Positions 8,125 to 16,424 of a stretch of 64,000 bases of DNA are shown piece by piece. Within the stretch, counting starts at the first letter, position 1. Each line of letters opens with the position of its first letter. A program made the position numbers and the translations under genes. The DNA lies in NCBI GenBank assembly GCA_022600195.1, contig JAHZKX010000003.1, positions 1 to 64,000 of the forward strand, written 5' to 3'. This stretch comes from Planctomycetota bacterium. Its GTDB lineage: Bacteria > Planctomycetota > Planctomycetia > Planctomycetales > Planctomycetaceae. The notes beneath the pieces are model-generated. The model ran no database searches. It was not told the DNA's origin and worked only from the letters and a program-made list of their open reading frames with translations.

Positions 8125-10170
8125 TCAATAAACAGTTACGATCCCGCCAGTGGTCAACCCCTGTTTTGTGGTGGCGGAATAATCTAATTTGCCACTGGCT
8201 GTGATGCCCCACTTTCCGGTCGATCCGCTTGCATTCTCAATGTAATCGTCAGCGATCCGCTTCGTCAGGATCACATACCCATCGTCGCCATTCAGGATAT
8301 CGCGGTGCGTCCATCCATCAGGCTTTTCATTGGTTCCACAAAGAGCAATAGTCCCGGCCCCGGTAAATTTGACAAAGCGCCCTTTGGGGATGGTTGATCC
8401 GGTGTTGTTATTCATTCGACGCTTGGGTACCGCATCAGGCGCCCATTCAAGCTGCAAATCAACTTCCGAAACCGGGTGCGACGTGATCGACGCATTGATT
8501 TCTGAGATCAGCACAGCATTGCTTTTTCTCGTTTCGTCCGCCGTGAAAATACAGGTTTGACTGCCGATGGTCAGCATTTTGTTGACCGACGAACAGTCGC
8601 CAAGACGTGAACCCAGATCATAATCGGTGGCATCCTTGATCCACTTTTCCCCACGGCCAAGTTCGTCCATGGCTCCGAAGATCAGCGCGCTCGCGGTACC
8701 GCTTGGAATCTGCCCAGCGGTCGTTTTAAGGACGATCTGCCCAACCGGGTCTACATTAATCCAAGGGCCGTCATGCCGCCCCCCGATCTGCCATGCCACG
8801 CGGTCGCGCGCCAGATCAGAAAGCACCTCGTTGCCACTCGATGTTTCGTGTTTGATCAGGTTGAAGTCGCTGTCGATCAGGGTGAGGTGACAGATTGCGG
8901 ACGGTTCCAGAGTTGAAATCTCAATCCCAACCTGATCCGGCGAGGAACAGCCGCGCATCGTCACCTGAGCGGACTTATAGGACACTTTCAACATTGGGTT
9001 GCGGAGTGTTGGCCCGGTATTGTGAAAGCCGAAAGCAGGCTCGGTGGCCGAGGCGTCGAGATGTTCCCCAACCACGTCCTCGAACTCAATCACCTGCCCC
9101 GAGGACATGCCGTTACCGAACAGCCAACCGTTGTGCCCCGTCCCACCTTGCAGGCGCAGGCGCTTGTAAGACTGGCGTAGTCGCACGTTTTGGTTTTTGT
9201 CGCCCGTGCTGTTTCGGTTGAAGTCATCGGAATGGATGCAGTATTCGTTTGCGGTTTCGCTGACCAAAGTGCAGTCGATGAATTTCCCGCTGGTCCGCTG
9301 CTCGATTAGCGGTTCCGGATCGGTGTTCTCGCGGCGAATAAAGGTCCGGTCCCTGCCGTTACCACGCACATCCACCCAATCGGGCAGATAGAGGCCCGTC
9401 GCCTTGAAGTCGCCATCATCCACAATGTCGATCAGAACCCGGTTGTGGTAGTGCGCGAACTCGCAAATCGGAGACCCGTTGATCGTGGCCGAGCCGGTCA
9501 GCGGTGAATAGGTCGCCTCAACAGCAGCCTTCAACGTGGTGTAGGTTTCACCAGCGCCGCAGCGGATCACCTGGTGCCAGGAATCACGGTCAAGATAGTC
9601 CGCGATCATTTCATCTGACATAATGCGTGAGGCATGAATCCCTGCCTGAGCGACCGTTGTGTAGGAGCGATTTGCATCTGTCGCCGCCGACCAGTCCACC
9701 GTCATTACGGCATACATTTTCGTTTTTGACGCGAGTGCAACGTCAGTTAGCTTGATGGTGTCCGGCAGCGTAGCAACAAAAGCAGCGACCGTGCTGGCAT
9801 CCATGGTTTGCGATCGAAATCCGCACACCACCACATTGTCAGTGATGTCCTGGATTTCTATCACGACACGGGTAAGCGGCAACGCGAATTGCTGAGTGCT
9901 GAAGGTGCTGATAATGTATTCATGCGTTGGGTCGGCCCCGTAAAGGTGCAATTCCTTCACAAGGTCACGCATGATCCCGTTATCCATCTTGTCGGCAAAA
10001 GGGACTTGAGAACCCGGAAACGAGTGTCGCAGTGGAAGATCCACATCAACTGGAGTCTCCTCAGCAGCTATGAAGTTGGATGAAAACATCAGGAAGAAAA
10101 TCGTCAGTATAGAGCAAGTGTCGTTTCGGATTTTCATAAGAACTGTGAACATCATTGACTTAAGTTCCAT
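8125..10170 (-). CDS. Secreted phage tail-spike-like beta-helix protein
   Basis: The product is about 681 residues. Three starts are possible: TTG 10176, ATG 10170, and ATG 10137, which would give the cleanest signal peptide (MKIRNDTCSILTIFF..., cleavage near AAEE). After the signal there is an SGNH-like or unknown N-terminal part, then YTTLKAAVEATYSPL near residue 215 and a long run of short beta-strand-like segments typical of pectate-lyase-fold tail spikes. The last 90 residues (PKGRFVKFTGAGTIALCG...) resemble phage-type C-terminal domains. No catalytic site is recognised. Codon use is richer in GCG/CGC than in its neighbours. It stands alone between gene remnants and repeats, which suggests acquisition by transfer, perhaps from a phage. 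Confidence 0.6.
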   Translation of the reverse strand: MELKSMMFTVLMKIRNDTCSILTIFFLMFSSNFIAAEETPVDVDLPLRHSFPGSQVPFADKMDNGIMRDLVKELHLYGADPTHEYIISTFSTQQFALPLTRVVIEIQDITDNVVVCGFRSQTMDASTVAAFVATLPDTIKLTDVALASKTKMYAVMTVDWSAATDANRSYTTVAQAGIHASRIMSDEMIADYLDRDSWHQVIRCGAGETYTTLKAAVEATYSPLTGSATINGSPICEFAHYHNRVLIDIVDDGDFKATGLYLPDWVDVRGNGRDRTFIRRENTDPEPLIEQRTSGKFIDCTLVSETANEYCIHSDDFNRNSTGDKNQNVRLRQSYKRLRLQGGTGHNGWLFGNGMSSGQVIEFEDVVGEHLDASATEPAFGFHNTGPTLRNPMLKVSYKSAQVTMRGCSSPDQVGIEISTLEPSAICHLTLIDSDFNLIKHETSSGNEVLSDLARDRVAWQIGGRHDGPWINVDPVGQIVLKTTAGQIPSGTASALIFGAMDELGRGEKWIKDATDYDLGSRLGDCSSVNKMLTIGSQTCIFTADETRKSNAVLISEINASITSHPVSEVDLQLEWAPDAVPKRRMNNNTGSTIPKGRFVKFTGAGTIALCGTNEKPDGWTHRDILNGDDGYVILTKRIADDYIENASGSTGKWGITASGKLDYSATTKQGLTTGGIVTVY

Positions 10171-10339
10171 CGGCAAGGAATTCAGTTGGACGGCAATGCG
10201 ACGACTCTGCCCGGATCATTAAGCCTTGCTCATTCAGGTGCGGCAGTTCGGGCATTTTCATGGACATTCTAAAGCAAACTCAGGCTATCACGGTACCGTA
10301 ACGCTAGTTCCCTGGTCAATATATAAACAAGGATGAGAC

Positions 10340-10774
10340 ATGAATCATAAGGTTCCCGACAAAAACAACCAAAATGAATTAACAGATCATTTTGCGTCAG
10401 TTTTCACATGATCCAAAGGAGAGAAAGAAGGCAAACTGATAGTCAATCTTGCCTCAGAGTTATCTTCAAATATCGACAATCAAGAAATTGTCTGTCTCGG
10501 CACATATAAATTGAGTCACTCATTGGAGCTGTTTTCTTTACTCGTCTTCGATTTAATGAGTCTATCCGGGTTTCCTGAACCGCTGATGGATTCTATCATC
10601 GGCCTTTTGAGACGTAACGGACCACAAACAGAAGAATGGATACTAAATGTCGAACGCCGCTCTTTTTCAGCCATTCGATCTACACGATCTGAAACTGGCG
10701 AACCGAATTGTTTTGTCTCCGATGACCCGCTCGCGGGCCGGAACTGCACGCATTCCAAACCAATTAATGGCTGA
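10340..10774 (+). pseudogene. TGA-interrupted frame upstream of the OYE gene
   Basis: ATG at 10340 begins MNHKVPDKNNQNELTDHF and meets a TGA at 10409-10411. The same frame then continues open for about 120 codons (SKGEKEGKLIVNLASEL...), overlapping the start of the Old Yellow Enzyme gene before stopping at 10774. The residues before and after the TGA look like one small acidic protein. It is probably a nonsense-mutated gene whose real 3' end was lost where the next gene begins. No family is recognised, and the part after 10647 is only the shadow of the next gene. Confidence 0.3.
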
Positions 10775-11735
10775 ATACTACGCACAGCGTAGTTCAGCGG
10801 GACTGATTATCACCGAAGCAACAACAATCTCTGAGGAGGCGAACGGCTGGAATGAATCACCGGGAATCTATACAGATGAGATGGCAGATGGCTGGAAACA
10901 CACCATCCAGGCTGTGCATAAAAAAGGTGGCGTGATCTTCCTCCAACTTTGGCATTGTGGACGAGCGTCCCATAGTGACTTCCACGACGGCCAGCCCGCT
11001 GTCGCCGCTTCCGCCATCAAGATCAACGAAGAATACATCCACACGCCGACAGGAAAGCAACCTCACGAAAATCCAAGGGCACTGGAAACATCGGAGATTC
11101 CGCGAGTCGTGGAAGATTACCGCAAAGCCGCCGAACGAGCAAAGGAAGCTGGTTTTGATGGCGTGGAAGTTCACAGTGCCAACGGCTACCTAATCGACAC
11201 ATTCCTCCAGTCGAAGACGAACCACAGGACGGATCAGTACGGTAGGAGTGTCGAAAATCGCTATCGCTTCCTGAACGAAGTTGTCGAGGGAGTCACGTCC
11301 GTCTGGCCCGCCAATCGAGTCGGTGTTCGGCTCTCTCCAAACGGTGCATTCAATGACATGGGGTCGCCAGACTATCGAGAACAGTTCACGTTTGTTGCTA
11401 GTCAACTTGATCTCTTCGGCTTAGCATATCTGCACGTCATGGATGGATTGGCTTTCGGATTCCACGAACTCGGTGAGCCGATGACGCTCGCTGAGTTTCG
11501 TAAAGTGTTTCATGGACCACTCGTTGGCAACTGCGGTTACACACAAGGGACGGCAGAGAAAGCAATCGCAGAGGGACACGCCGACTTGATTGCCTTCGGT
11601 CGGCCATTCATCAGCAACCCTGATCTTGTGCAACGGTTCAAGAATAACTGGCCTCTTGCAAAAGCAGCGGAAGTATCGGACTGGTACTCGCCCACAGGAG
11701 CCAAGGGCTATACTGACTTTCCGACCTTTTCGTAG
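10647..11735 (+). CDS. nemA: Old Yellow Enzyme family flavin oxidoreductase
   Basis: This 362-residue TIM-barrel flavoprotein belongs to the NemA/OYE family, which uses FMN and NAD(P)H to reduce activated C=C bonds or nitro groups in the cytoplasm. Seen directly: the N-terminal NRIVLSPMTRSRAG strand, the substrate anion-binding pair H176-x-x-N179 (VEVHSANGYL), FLQSKTNHRTDQYGRS, and a C-terminal phosphate-binding region (GNCGYTQGTAEKAI, IAFGRPFISNPDL). Its length is usual for the family. A GGA sits 7 bases before the ATG. It is monocistronic, and no TetR-type regulator lies beside it. The symbol is given by family resemblance; the substrate is unknown. Confidence 0.85.
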   Translation: MSNAALFQPFDLHDLKLANRIVLSPMTRSRAGTARIPNQLMAEYYAQRSSAGLIITEATTISEEANGWNESPGIYTDEMADGWKHTIQAVHKKGGVIFLQLWHCGRASHSDFHDGQPAVAASAIKINEEYIHTPTGKQPHENPRALETSEIPRVVEDYRKAAERAKEAGFDGVEVHSANGYLIDTFLQSKTNHRTDQYGRSVENRYRFLNEVVEGVTSVWPANRVGVRLSPNGAFNDMGSPDYREQFTFVASQLDLFGLAYLHVMDGLAFGFHELGEPMTLAEFRKVFHGPLVGNCGYTQGTAEKAIAEGHADLIAFGRPFISNPDLVQRFKNNWPLAKAAEVSDWYSPTGAKGYTDFPTFS

Positions 11736-12361
11736 CGAGTTTCAGCGTAGTCTATCGAACGACTCAGTTTTGGCGGCGACCATAGTCCAAGTGTTCTCGC
11801 AAAGACTAGAAGTAACCGGCTTTGCCGCTTGTTTAACGCGGTCTTGTATCGGCGTAAAACAAGCCGGAACTCCAGACGCTACTTGACGGCCTTCGGGTTG
11901 ATCTTCCCATCTATGACTTCCTGGCTGGCACCCTAGTTACGGACTATGTAGTTGAATTCCTTTCCATTCGACGTGATGTTGTTCAACTTCGGTCAAGTTC
12001 ATAGTAGACGGGTTACCGAATCTAAGATGAACTACTTCAACTCTGCGGCCCTGCAGTCAGTGAAGGTTCGGGACGCCATCTTTTGCACCGAAAACTGTGG
12101 AGACCAGATACACACCGAATTCCGTCGAAAGATGCTTGTCACTCTAAACATCCCGAGGAACGAAATGGTCTTTCTCAACAACCCAGCGAGAACTACGGAG
12201 TAGCGAAAGAAGGAATGAAAGAATCCGTCCTCACCGGAACATTTATAAAGGCCTGGGTGATGGCAAAACCAGAACTCTTCAAAAAAATTCCATCACAAAT
12301 TCTGATGTAAGATCGCCGCGTAATTTGAGAAAACAATGTCTGCAAATTGAATGGATTGATT
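11736..12361. other. Non-coding gap with an imperfect inverted repeat
   Basis: No convincing gene is seen. An imperfect 13-bp inverted repeat (11827-11839 with 11852-11864, 12 of 13 pairing, 12-base loop) lies about 90 bases after the OYE stop. It could be a transcript-end hairpin, although no T run follows. Short open frames at 11952-12203 and 12083-12310 overlap each other and lack ribosome sites or recognisable motifs. Confidence 0.3.
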
Positions 12362-13540
12362 TTAATTGGTATTCGTTGACTTGAATGCAAAGACATAAAT
12401 CAAAGTGGGTTGATCAATTAGAAAATCATTATCTGAAGCAATCAATAAAGTTCTTCTTCCATCCTTTAGCTTTGGCCCGAATGTTAACCCTTCAATCTTT
12501 TCTGGCATCTTACTACCTGCCAAGCCATATTCAGGGGTAAGCAAATCTATGAAGACTTCTTTCTTGACGGGAGTCACAGAGGCAGGCACTTCATAAGGTG
12601 GCAGAGAATTGATACTTTGAATATCCGAAGCATGTTCAATATTGATTTTGACGATCTTTTTAAACTTTGCGGCTGCCCCTGCTTCACCGTCACGCTCGAT
12701 GACCAGAAATTCATTTTCATTGATTGTCAGAATTTCGTTCAACTTATTTGTTTCATGATCAAGCTGATAAAGAAATTCTTTCGTCTTTCCTGTTTTTAAG
12801 TCTATCATCAGCATGCGGCAGTTTGTACCTGTTGGCTTTCCATTAGGCATCCGCATGCTGTCTTGAAGCAAAGGTGACTGCATCAATCCCACTAAAAAAC
12901 GACCATCACGAGAAATTGCCAAGCCTTCCATACCTCTATTCGATTGACGACCTGTCTCGTTGGTTCCGTTTTCTTTTTTCTTAGAATCCGCAGGATGTTT
13001 TACAAGATAGCGTTCAGGAATAGTGATGCGTCGTAACTCTTTTCCTTCTGGCGAGAACTTGATCAAATTCGGTCCATATTCATCTGAAATAAACAGATTC
13101 CCCTGATGATCAATTCGTATTCCTTCTGGATCAAACCGTTGTGCAAAATATTTAGTCGGCTGATATGCAGATGATCTTCCGACAAACGATCGATCTGTGT
13201 TGTCTTTTAACATGGTTGTTGAAACCAACGTTGGAACAACAGTTGGTGTTTTATTGGGATCAATTTCAATTGTGAGTGTTTGCACACGGCATCGATAATT
13301 GACTGCACCATCTTTCGGTCCTCTGTCGGGAACTGCAAGATACTGATTATTTGCAGGATTGTAATCGATAGCAGATATACCTCCTGCCATGTTATGTAGA
13401 GACCCATCCGAAAGTCGTTCTGTTAATCCCGAAGCATCAACAGCATCTCCAGAAATTTCCCCAACACCAATCAGTTTGATTTCAGCATTGCATTCTGAAG
13501 AAATGCAAAAAACAAGTAATCCTGTAATAAAATATCGCAT
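12362..13540 (-). CDS. Phytase-like / esterase-like beta-propeller protein
   Basis: This 392-residue exported protein (signal peptide about 1-19, ending CNA) matches the phytase-like family (PF13449). Seen are the opening GGISAIDYNPANNQYLAVPDRG, the central FDPEGIRIDHQGNLFISDEYGPNLIKF blade motif, GMEGLAISRDGRFLVGLMQ, and the late KIEGLTFGPKLKDGRRTLLIASDNDF. These repeated strand motifs suggest a six- or seven-bladed propeller that may bind Ca2+ and act on phospho- or carboxyl esters in the periplasm. The activity is not proven for the family. It is AT-richer than its upstream neighbours. It lies downstream of the DUF1559 gene but after a terminator-like hairpin, so it is probably transcribed separately. 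Confidence 0.75.
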   Translation of the reverse strand: MRYFITGLLVFCISSECNAEIKLIGVGEISGDAVDASGLTERLSDGSLHNMAGGISAIDYNPANNQYLAVPDRGPKDGAVNYRCRVQTLTIEIDPNKTPTVVPTLVSTTMLKDNTDRSFVGRSSAYQPTKYFAQRFDPEGIRIDHQGNLFISDEYGPNLIKFSPEGKELRRITIPERYLVKHPADSKKKENGTNETGRQSNRGMEGLAISRDGRFLVGLMQSPLLQDSMRMPNGKPTGTNCRMLMIDLKTGKTKEFLYQLDHETNKLNEILTINENEFLVIERDGEAGAAAKFKKIVKINIEHASDIQSINSLPPYEVPASVTPVKKEVFIDLLTPEYGLAGSKMPEKIEGLTFGPKLKDGRRTLLIASDNDFLIDQPTLIYVFAFKSTNTN

Positions 13541-13577
13541 ATATTTTCCCTAATATCTGTTTTTGAAATAAAAATTC

Positions 13578-13608
13578 GGAAGCCTCTCTATAACGGCAAG
13601 AGGCTTCC
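13578..13608 (-). terminator. Rho-independent terminator after the DUF1559 gene
   Basis: A perfect 10-bp stem (13578-13587 with 13599-13608, loop 11 bases) is followed on the minus strand by GAATTTTTAT, a T-rich tail. It lies 36 bases past the minus-strand stop at 13645 and fits termination of the DUF1559 transcript. Confidence 0.75.
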
Positions 13609-13644
13609 GGTCATCATTTATTCAACGGTGAAATTCTTTTCCGT

Positions 13645-14628
13645 TTAAAATTCACCAGTCACTTCACCACCGGCTCGTGTGCAAAGGTTGACAAACATGA
13701 GAGTATCAATATTTTCAGAGAGGAAATGAACGGAACCATCAGCGAATGCAAAATGGGCACCTCCTGTGTGAAAACTATACGCTTCACTCACGTTAATGGC
13801 ATTGATCATTTTTGGACCATATTTATTTAATCCATCATTGGTCGCCCCGTTGATACTGAAACCACAATCAGGATCAGCCCAACCGGTTCCATCTGCGGGG
13901 GCGTATGTTCCGCCGCCTAAATCGACGATTTTATCATCAGTGTATAGTGCAAATAATGCTGGTGTCATCGGACCAGAGGCGACATAAACATTCGGTTGAC
14001 CAGCAGCTTCACCCAGCATGATTGTGTTTGATGCCCCATCGGTAATATCACGAATTTTATTTGGCAAATACTTCGCCAATGCACCTGCCCTGGCATTGCC
14101 TCCTGGGTCAGCCAACCCAAGTACATCTGTGTAAACTTTTTTCTTGATTTCATTGACAGAACCATAATCGCCAGCAGCTGCACCGACGACCCAGTGTGGA
14201 TCTTTTCTGCTATCACCTGGTGTTGAAGGACAAGCAAACACAGGAATCTGTCTGCTGACCATAGGACGGTTGATCAATGCACTCCAGGCTGCATTATAGT
14301 TCATGTTATTGTAAATGTTGCCCTGGTCGATGTAGGGTAAAATCATAGTGGTCCAAGAGTGATAGCTGCTGTCATTTCCCGTATTATCTTCGATTTCAAC
14401 ATCAGGATCGAGGCGACTGGGTGGAAAGGCTCGGTGAGCATCATGATAGTTGTGCAATGCCAACCCCAGTTGTTTCAGATTGTTTTTGCAAGTGCTGCGT
14501 CGAGCTGCTTCACGTGCCTGTTGAACTGCAGGTAACAACAGTGCAATCAAAATCGCGATAATTGCAATGACCACCAACAGTTCGATCAAGGTAAATCCAG
14601 ATTGTCTTTTTAGTTTTAATTTATTCAT
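13645..14628 (-). CDS. DUF1559 type II pseudopilin-like protein
   Basis: The start chosen is ATG 14628, giving 327 residues that begin [37 protein letters not shown]: a prepilin cleavage site (G/FTLIE) followed at once by the hydrophobic helix. A longer frame to 14700 would put 24 residues in front and is less likely. The body is DUF1559 (SBP_bac_10), with [23 protein letters not shown] after the helix and the family's C-terminal H-x9-DG-type motif ([21 protein letters not shown]). These proteins are abundant in planctomycetes and are presumed to be processed by a prepilin peptidase and assembled or displayed at the envelope. The next gene upstream encodes a small lipoprotein, a common pairing. 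Confidence 0.9.
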   Translation of the reverse strand: MNKLKLKRQSGFTLIELLVVIAIIAILIALLLPAVQQAREAARRSTCKNNLKQLGLALHNYHDAHRAFPPSRLDPDVEIEDNTGNDSSYHSWTTMILPYIDQGNIYNNMNYNAAWSALINRPMVSRQIPVFACPSTPGDSRKDPHWVVGAAAGDYGSVNEIKKKVYTDVLGLADPGGNARAGALAKYLPNKIRDITDGASNTIMLGEAAGQPNVYVASGPMTPALFALYTDDKIVDLGGGTYAPADGTGWADPDCGFSINGATNDGLNKYGPKMINAINVSEAYSFHTGGAHFAFADGSVHFLSENIDTLMFVNLCTRAGGEVTGEF

Positions 14629-14686
14629 GTTCCTGTATCCGTAATTAAAATTATGTTTTGATTGATTTACAGTAAGCCATCTGTTT

Positions 14687-15151
14687 TTATTTAAGAACAA
14701 ACTCCATAGCTGAATTCTCGGTTTCCAAAATTGTCACTATAAATCCTGAAGTATTGGGGTTGCGATATTTCCTGGGAATCTTTTCACGCAGCTTGTCTTC
14801 CTCTTCTTCGCTGACTCCTTTGAGTGGACCTTGCCAGGAAAATGAAACTTTGTAAGTTCCTGCAGGGGCACCATCTCCTTTTTGATACGTTGAAACAGAA
14901 AATTTCCCATCCTCATCAACATGCCCACGAGGAAGATATGTGGGAAGCCCATCATCCTTCTTGTTAACCGGATGTAGTACGACAGAGGCATCTGGCATCG
15001 GTTTTCCCTTGTAAGTGACAACACCTTTGACAGGGAAAACTTCTCGTTGTTTTGGCTCATTCGGACCAGAACAGCCGAGAAGAAACAACATCAATGTTGC
15101 GACACAATTTACTTGAATCTTCCTGATCGTCATAAAACTAAACCCTTTCAT
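14687..15151 (-). CDS. Small lipoprotein with carboxypeptidase-regulatory-like fold
   Basis: The protein has about 154 residues from ATG 15151 (ATG 15133 is also possible). It has a lipobox LFLLGC, so it is expected to be lipid-anchored. After the cysteine, FPVKGVVTYKGKPMPDASVVLHP and DGKFSVSTYQKGDGAPAGTYKVSF match the transthyretin/carboxypeptidase regulatory-like beta-sandwich found in many planctomycete lipoproteins beside DUF1559 genes. It is transcribed first, and the long reading of the DUF1559 frame overlaps its end; with the start at 14628 the gap is 58 bases. The function is unknown, perhaps an envelope partner of the pseudopilin-like protein. Confidence 0.75.
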   Translation of the reverse strand: MKGFSFMTIRKIQVNCVATLMLFLLGCSGPNEPKQREVFPVKGVVTYKGKPMPDASVVLHPVNKKDDGLPTYLPRGHVDEDGKFSVSTYQKGDGAPAGTYKVSFSWQGPLKGVSEEEEDKLREKIPRKYRNPNTSGFIVTILETENSAMEFVLK

Positions 15152-15429
15152 AAAACCTGAAACGATAGAGAGAATGCTAAAACAGTGCATCTCTCAATGT
15201 TTGAGGGAAACATATCGAGCGATTATTAACTAATGATGAAGAAATTATTAATGTGTGAAGAATGCACTTCAACTTCTCTTTTTCATCGAACAATAGGGCA
15301 TAAATATATTTTGAAGGGAATCAATTCCAGGGCGATATCAGTAACGATATTAATCAATATTTGGAAAACTGAAGGCTTAAAAGTCGAACCAACATTTCGC
15401 ACTACGTTTTTTTGTGGGTGGTTGACGAG

Positions 15430-15778
15430 TTTGTGATGGAGGATTGTTCGGGGAGTGGGGCTTGAGCAATCGGGTGCTTCTGATTTTCTGGAATTTGATC
15501 CACTCAATGCTGTTCTGGTGATTGCCCGTGTGACCGGTGGCATACTTGGGGAGGAGGGCGATTCAGTTAACCAGTGAAGTATTCTATCGCTTCCATCTCA
15601 CCCCATTTCTTGCAATCACACCTGATGTGCAATTGATTGTCGACTCTGAACTGCGTCAACACTGCCGCCCTGCTCTGCCGAGCCGCCGCCGGAATATGAG
15701 ACGCTCAAGCTCGATGAGATCCACTGCGAGGAACATCTCGGAGGACTGATCAGGTCGTATGAGCGGATTGCGGCATAG
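15430..15778 (+). pseudogene. Gene remnants, including a possible integrase/transposase tail
   Basis: Two short coding-like pieces lie in the 1.2-kb gap between 15191 and 16424. One reads WRIVRGVGLEQSG...LGEEGDSVNQ and stops at 15567. The other (about 15683-15778) reads PPPEYETLKLDEIHCEEHL, then GGLIRSYERIAA, before a TAG, which resembles the C-terminal tail of integrase-core transposases seen in planctomycetes. Neither has a start. The transposase resemblance is from memory and weak. Confidence 0.3.
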
Positions 15779-15841
15779 ATCACATCGAAACACAAGTCAT
15801 TTCTTCACACTCACCGTACGCGCGTTCGCTCCTGAAAACTC

Positions 15842-15955
15842 CAACCAACAGTCATTCACGGCATGTTTGCTCCCACAATGACTGTTCTTTCACCAGGTTT
15901 TGTTTTCAAAGATCAATTGTCCGTTGAACTTAAGCTGCGACAGTCTTTTTGTACC
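15842..15955 (+). repeat. Dispersed ~115-bp repeat, copy 2
   Basis: Partner of 7976-8090, with the same conserved blocks in the same order and one small gap. As in copy 1, it ends just outside the 3' end of a minus-strand open frame (15981). It follows the possible transposase tail, which supports a mobile-element origin. Confidence 0.55.
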
Positions 15956-15980
15956 TAAACGAATGGTGGGGATCTGAAAA

Positions 15981-16220
15981 TTAGCTGGGGTTTTGTGATT
16001 CACTTTGTATAAGATGCGTACCGATCCATCCTTCTAATCGAATAGACCGCAGAATCTTTCCGCTGCCAAAACTTTCAGTCTGAACAAAGTGAAAAAGCTG
16101 CGAATCCTTTTGTGGTTTTCCAGAGACATCCTGTTGATAAACCGCGACAAGATAAATATTCCCGATGGCTGCAAGGCCAAACTTGGCGACCATGTAACCT
16201 TCAAGCGATTTTTCTACCAA
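15981..16220 (-). pseudogene. Orphan C-terminal fragment, family unknown
   Basis: A 79-codon minus-strand frame reads GLAAIGNIYLVAVYQQDVSGKPQKD..., with strand-like, coding-looking composition, and ends 26 bases from the dispersed repeat. It has an ATG but no ribosome site, and its beginning (MVEKSLEGYMVAK) looks like the middle of a domain. It is probably the surviving 3' part of a larger gene, but a small intact gene cannot be excluded. No family is recognised. Confidence 0.25.
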
Positions 16221-16264
16221 AACCCTTGTATTTCAGTCTATTGCAATCCATTTCTACCCGGAAA

Positions 16265-16300
16265 AATCCATGTTGGTACTCCCCGGCAGCCACTATGAAT
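16265..16300 (+). repeat. Duplicate of the 5' end of the DUF1501 gene
   Basis: These 36 bases match 19801-19836 at 34 positions, covering the start codon and first ten codons (MLVLPGxHYE) of the DUF1501 gene at 19806. After 16300 the similarity is lost and no Tat motif follows, so this is a truncated second copy. It lies 125 bases upstream of the DUF4838-like gene. Confidence 0.65.
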
Positions 16301-16424
16301 ATTATTCTGGATTTTCAAAAACACGATCATTACCATTAAGATTTCAGCGTTTTCATTATGTGGCATCGTATTGTCAGGTAGGCTCTGGAATCAGCGAAAC
16401 AATTTCGTAAGACAAAAAGTAAAA

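Noticed and set aside
11827-11864. Inverted repeat considered as an integron attC site
   Set aside because: The core GTTRRRY / RYYYAAC boxes are missing, and no integrase or cassette array is near.
11952-12310. Two overlapping plus-strand frames (83 and 75 codons) after the OYE gene
   Set aside because: No ribosome site, no family motif, and mutually exclusive frames.
15233-15543. Open frames on both strands (67 and 86 codons)
   Set aside because: They overlap each other, have no ribosome site, and their composition is low-complexity or shadow-like.
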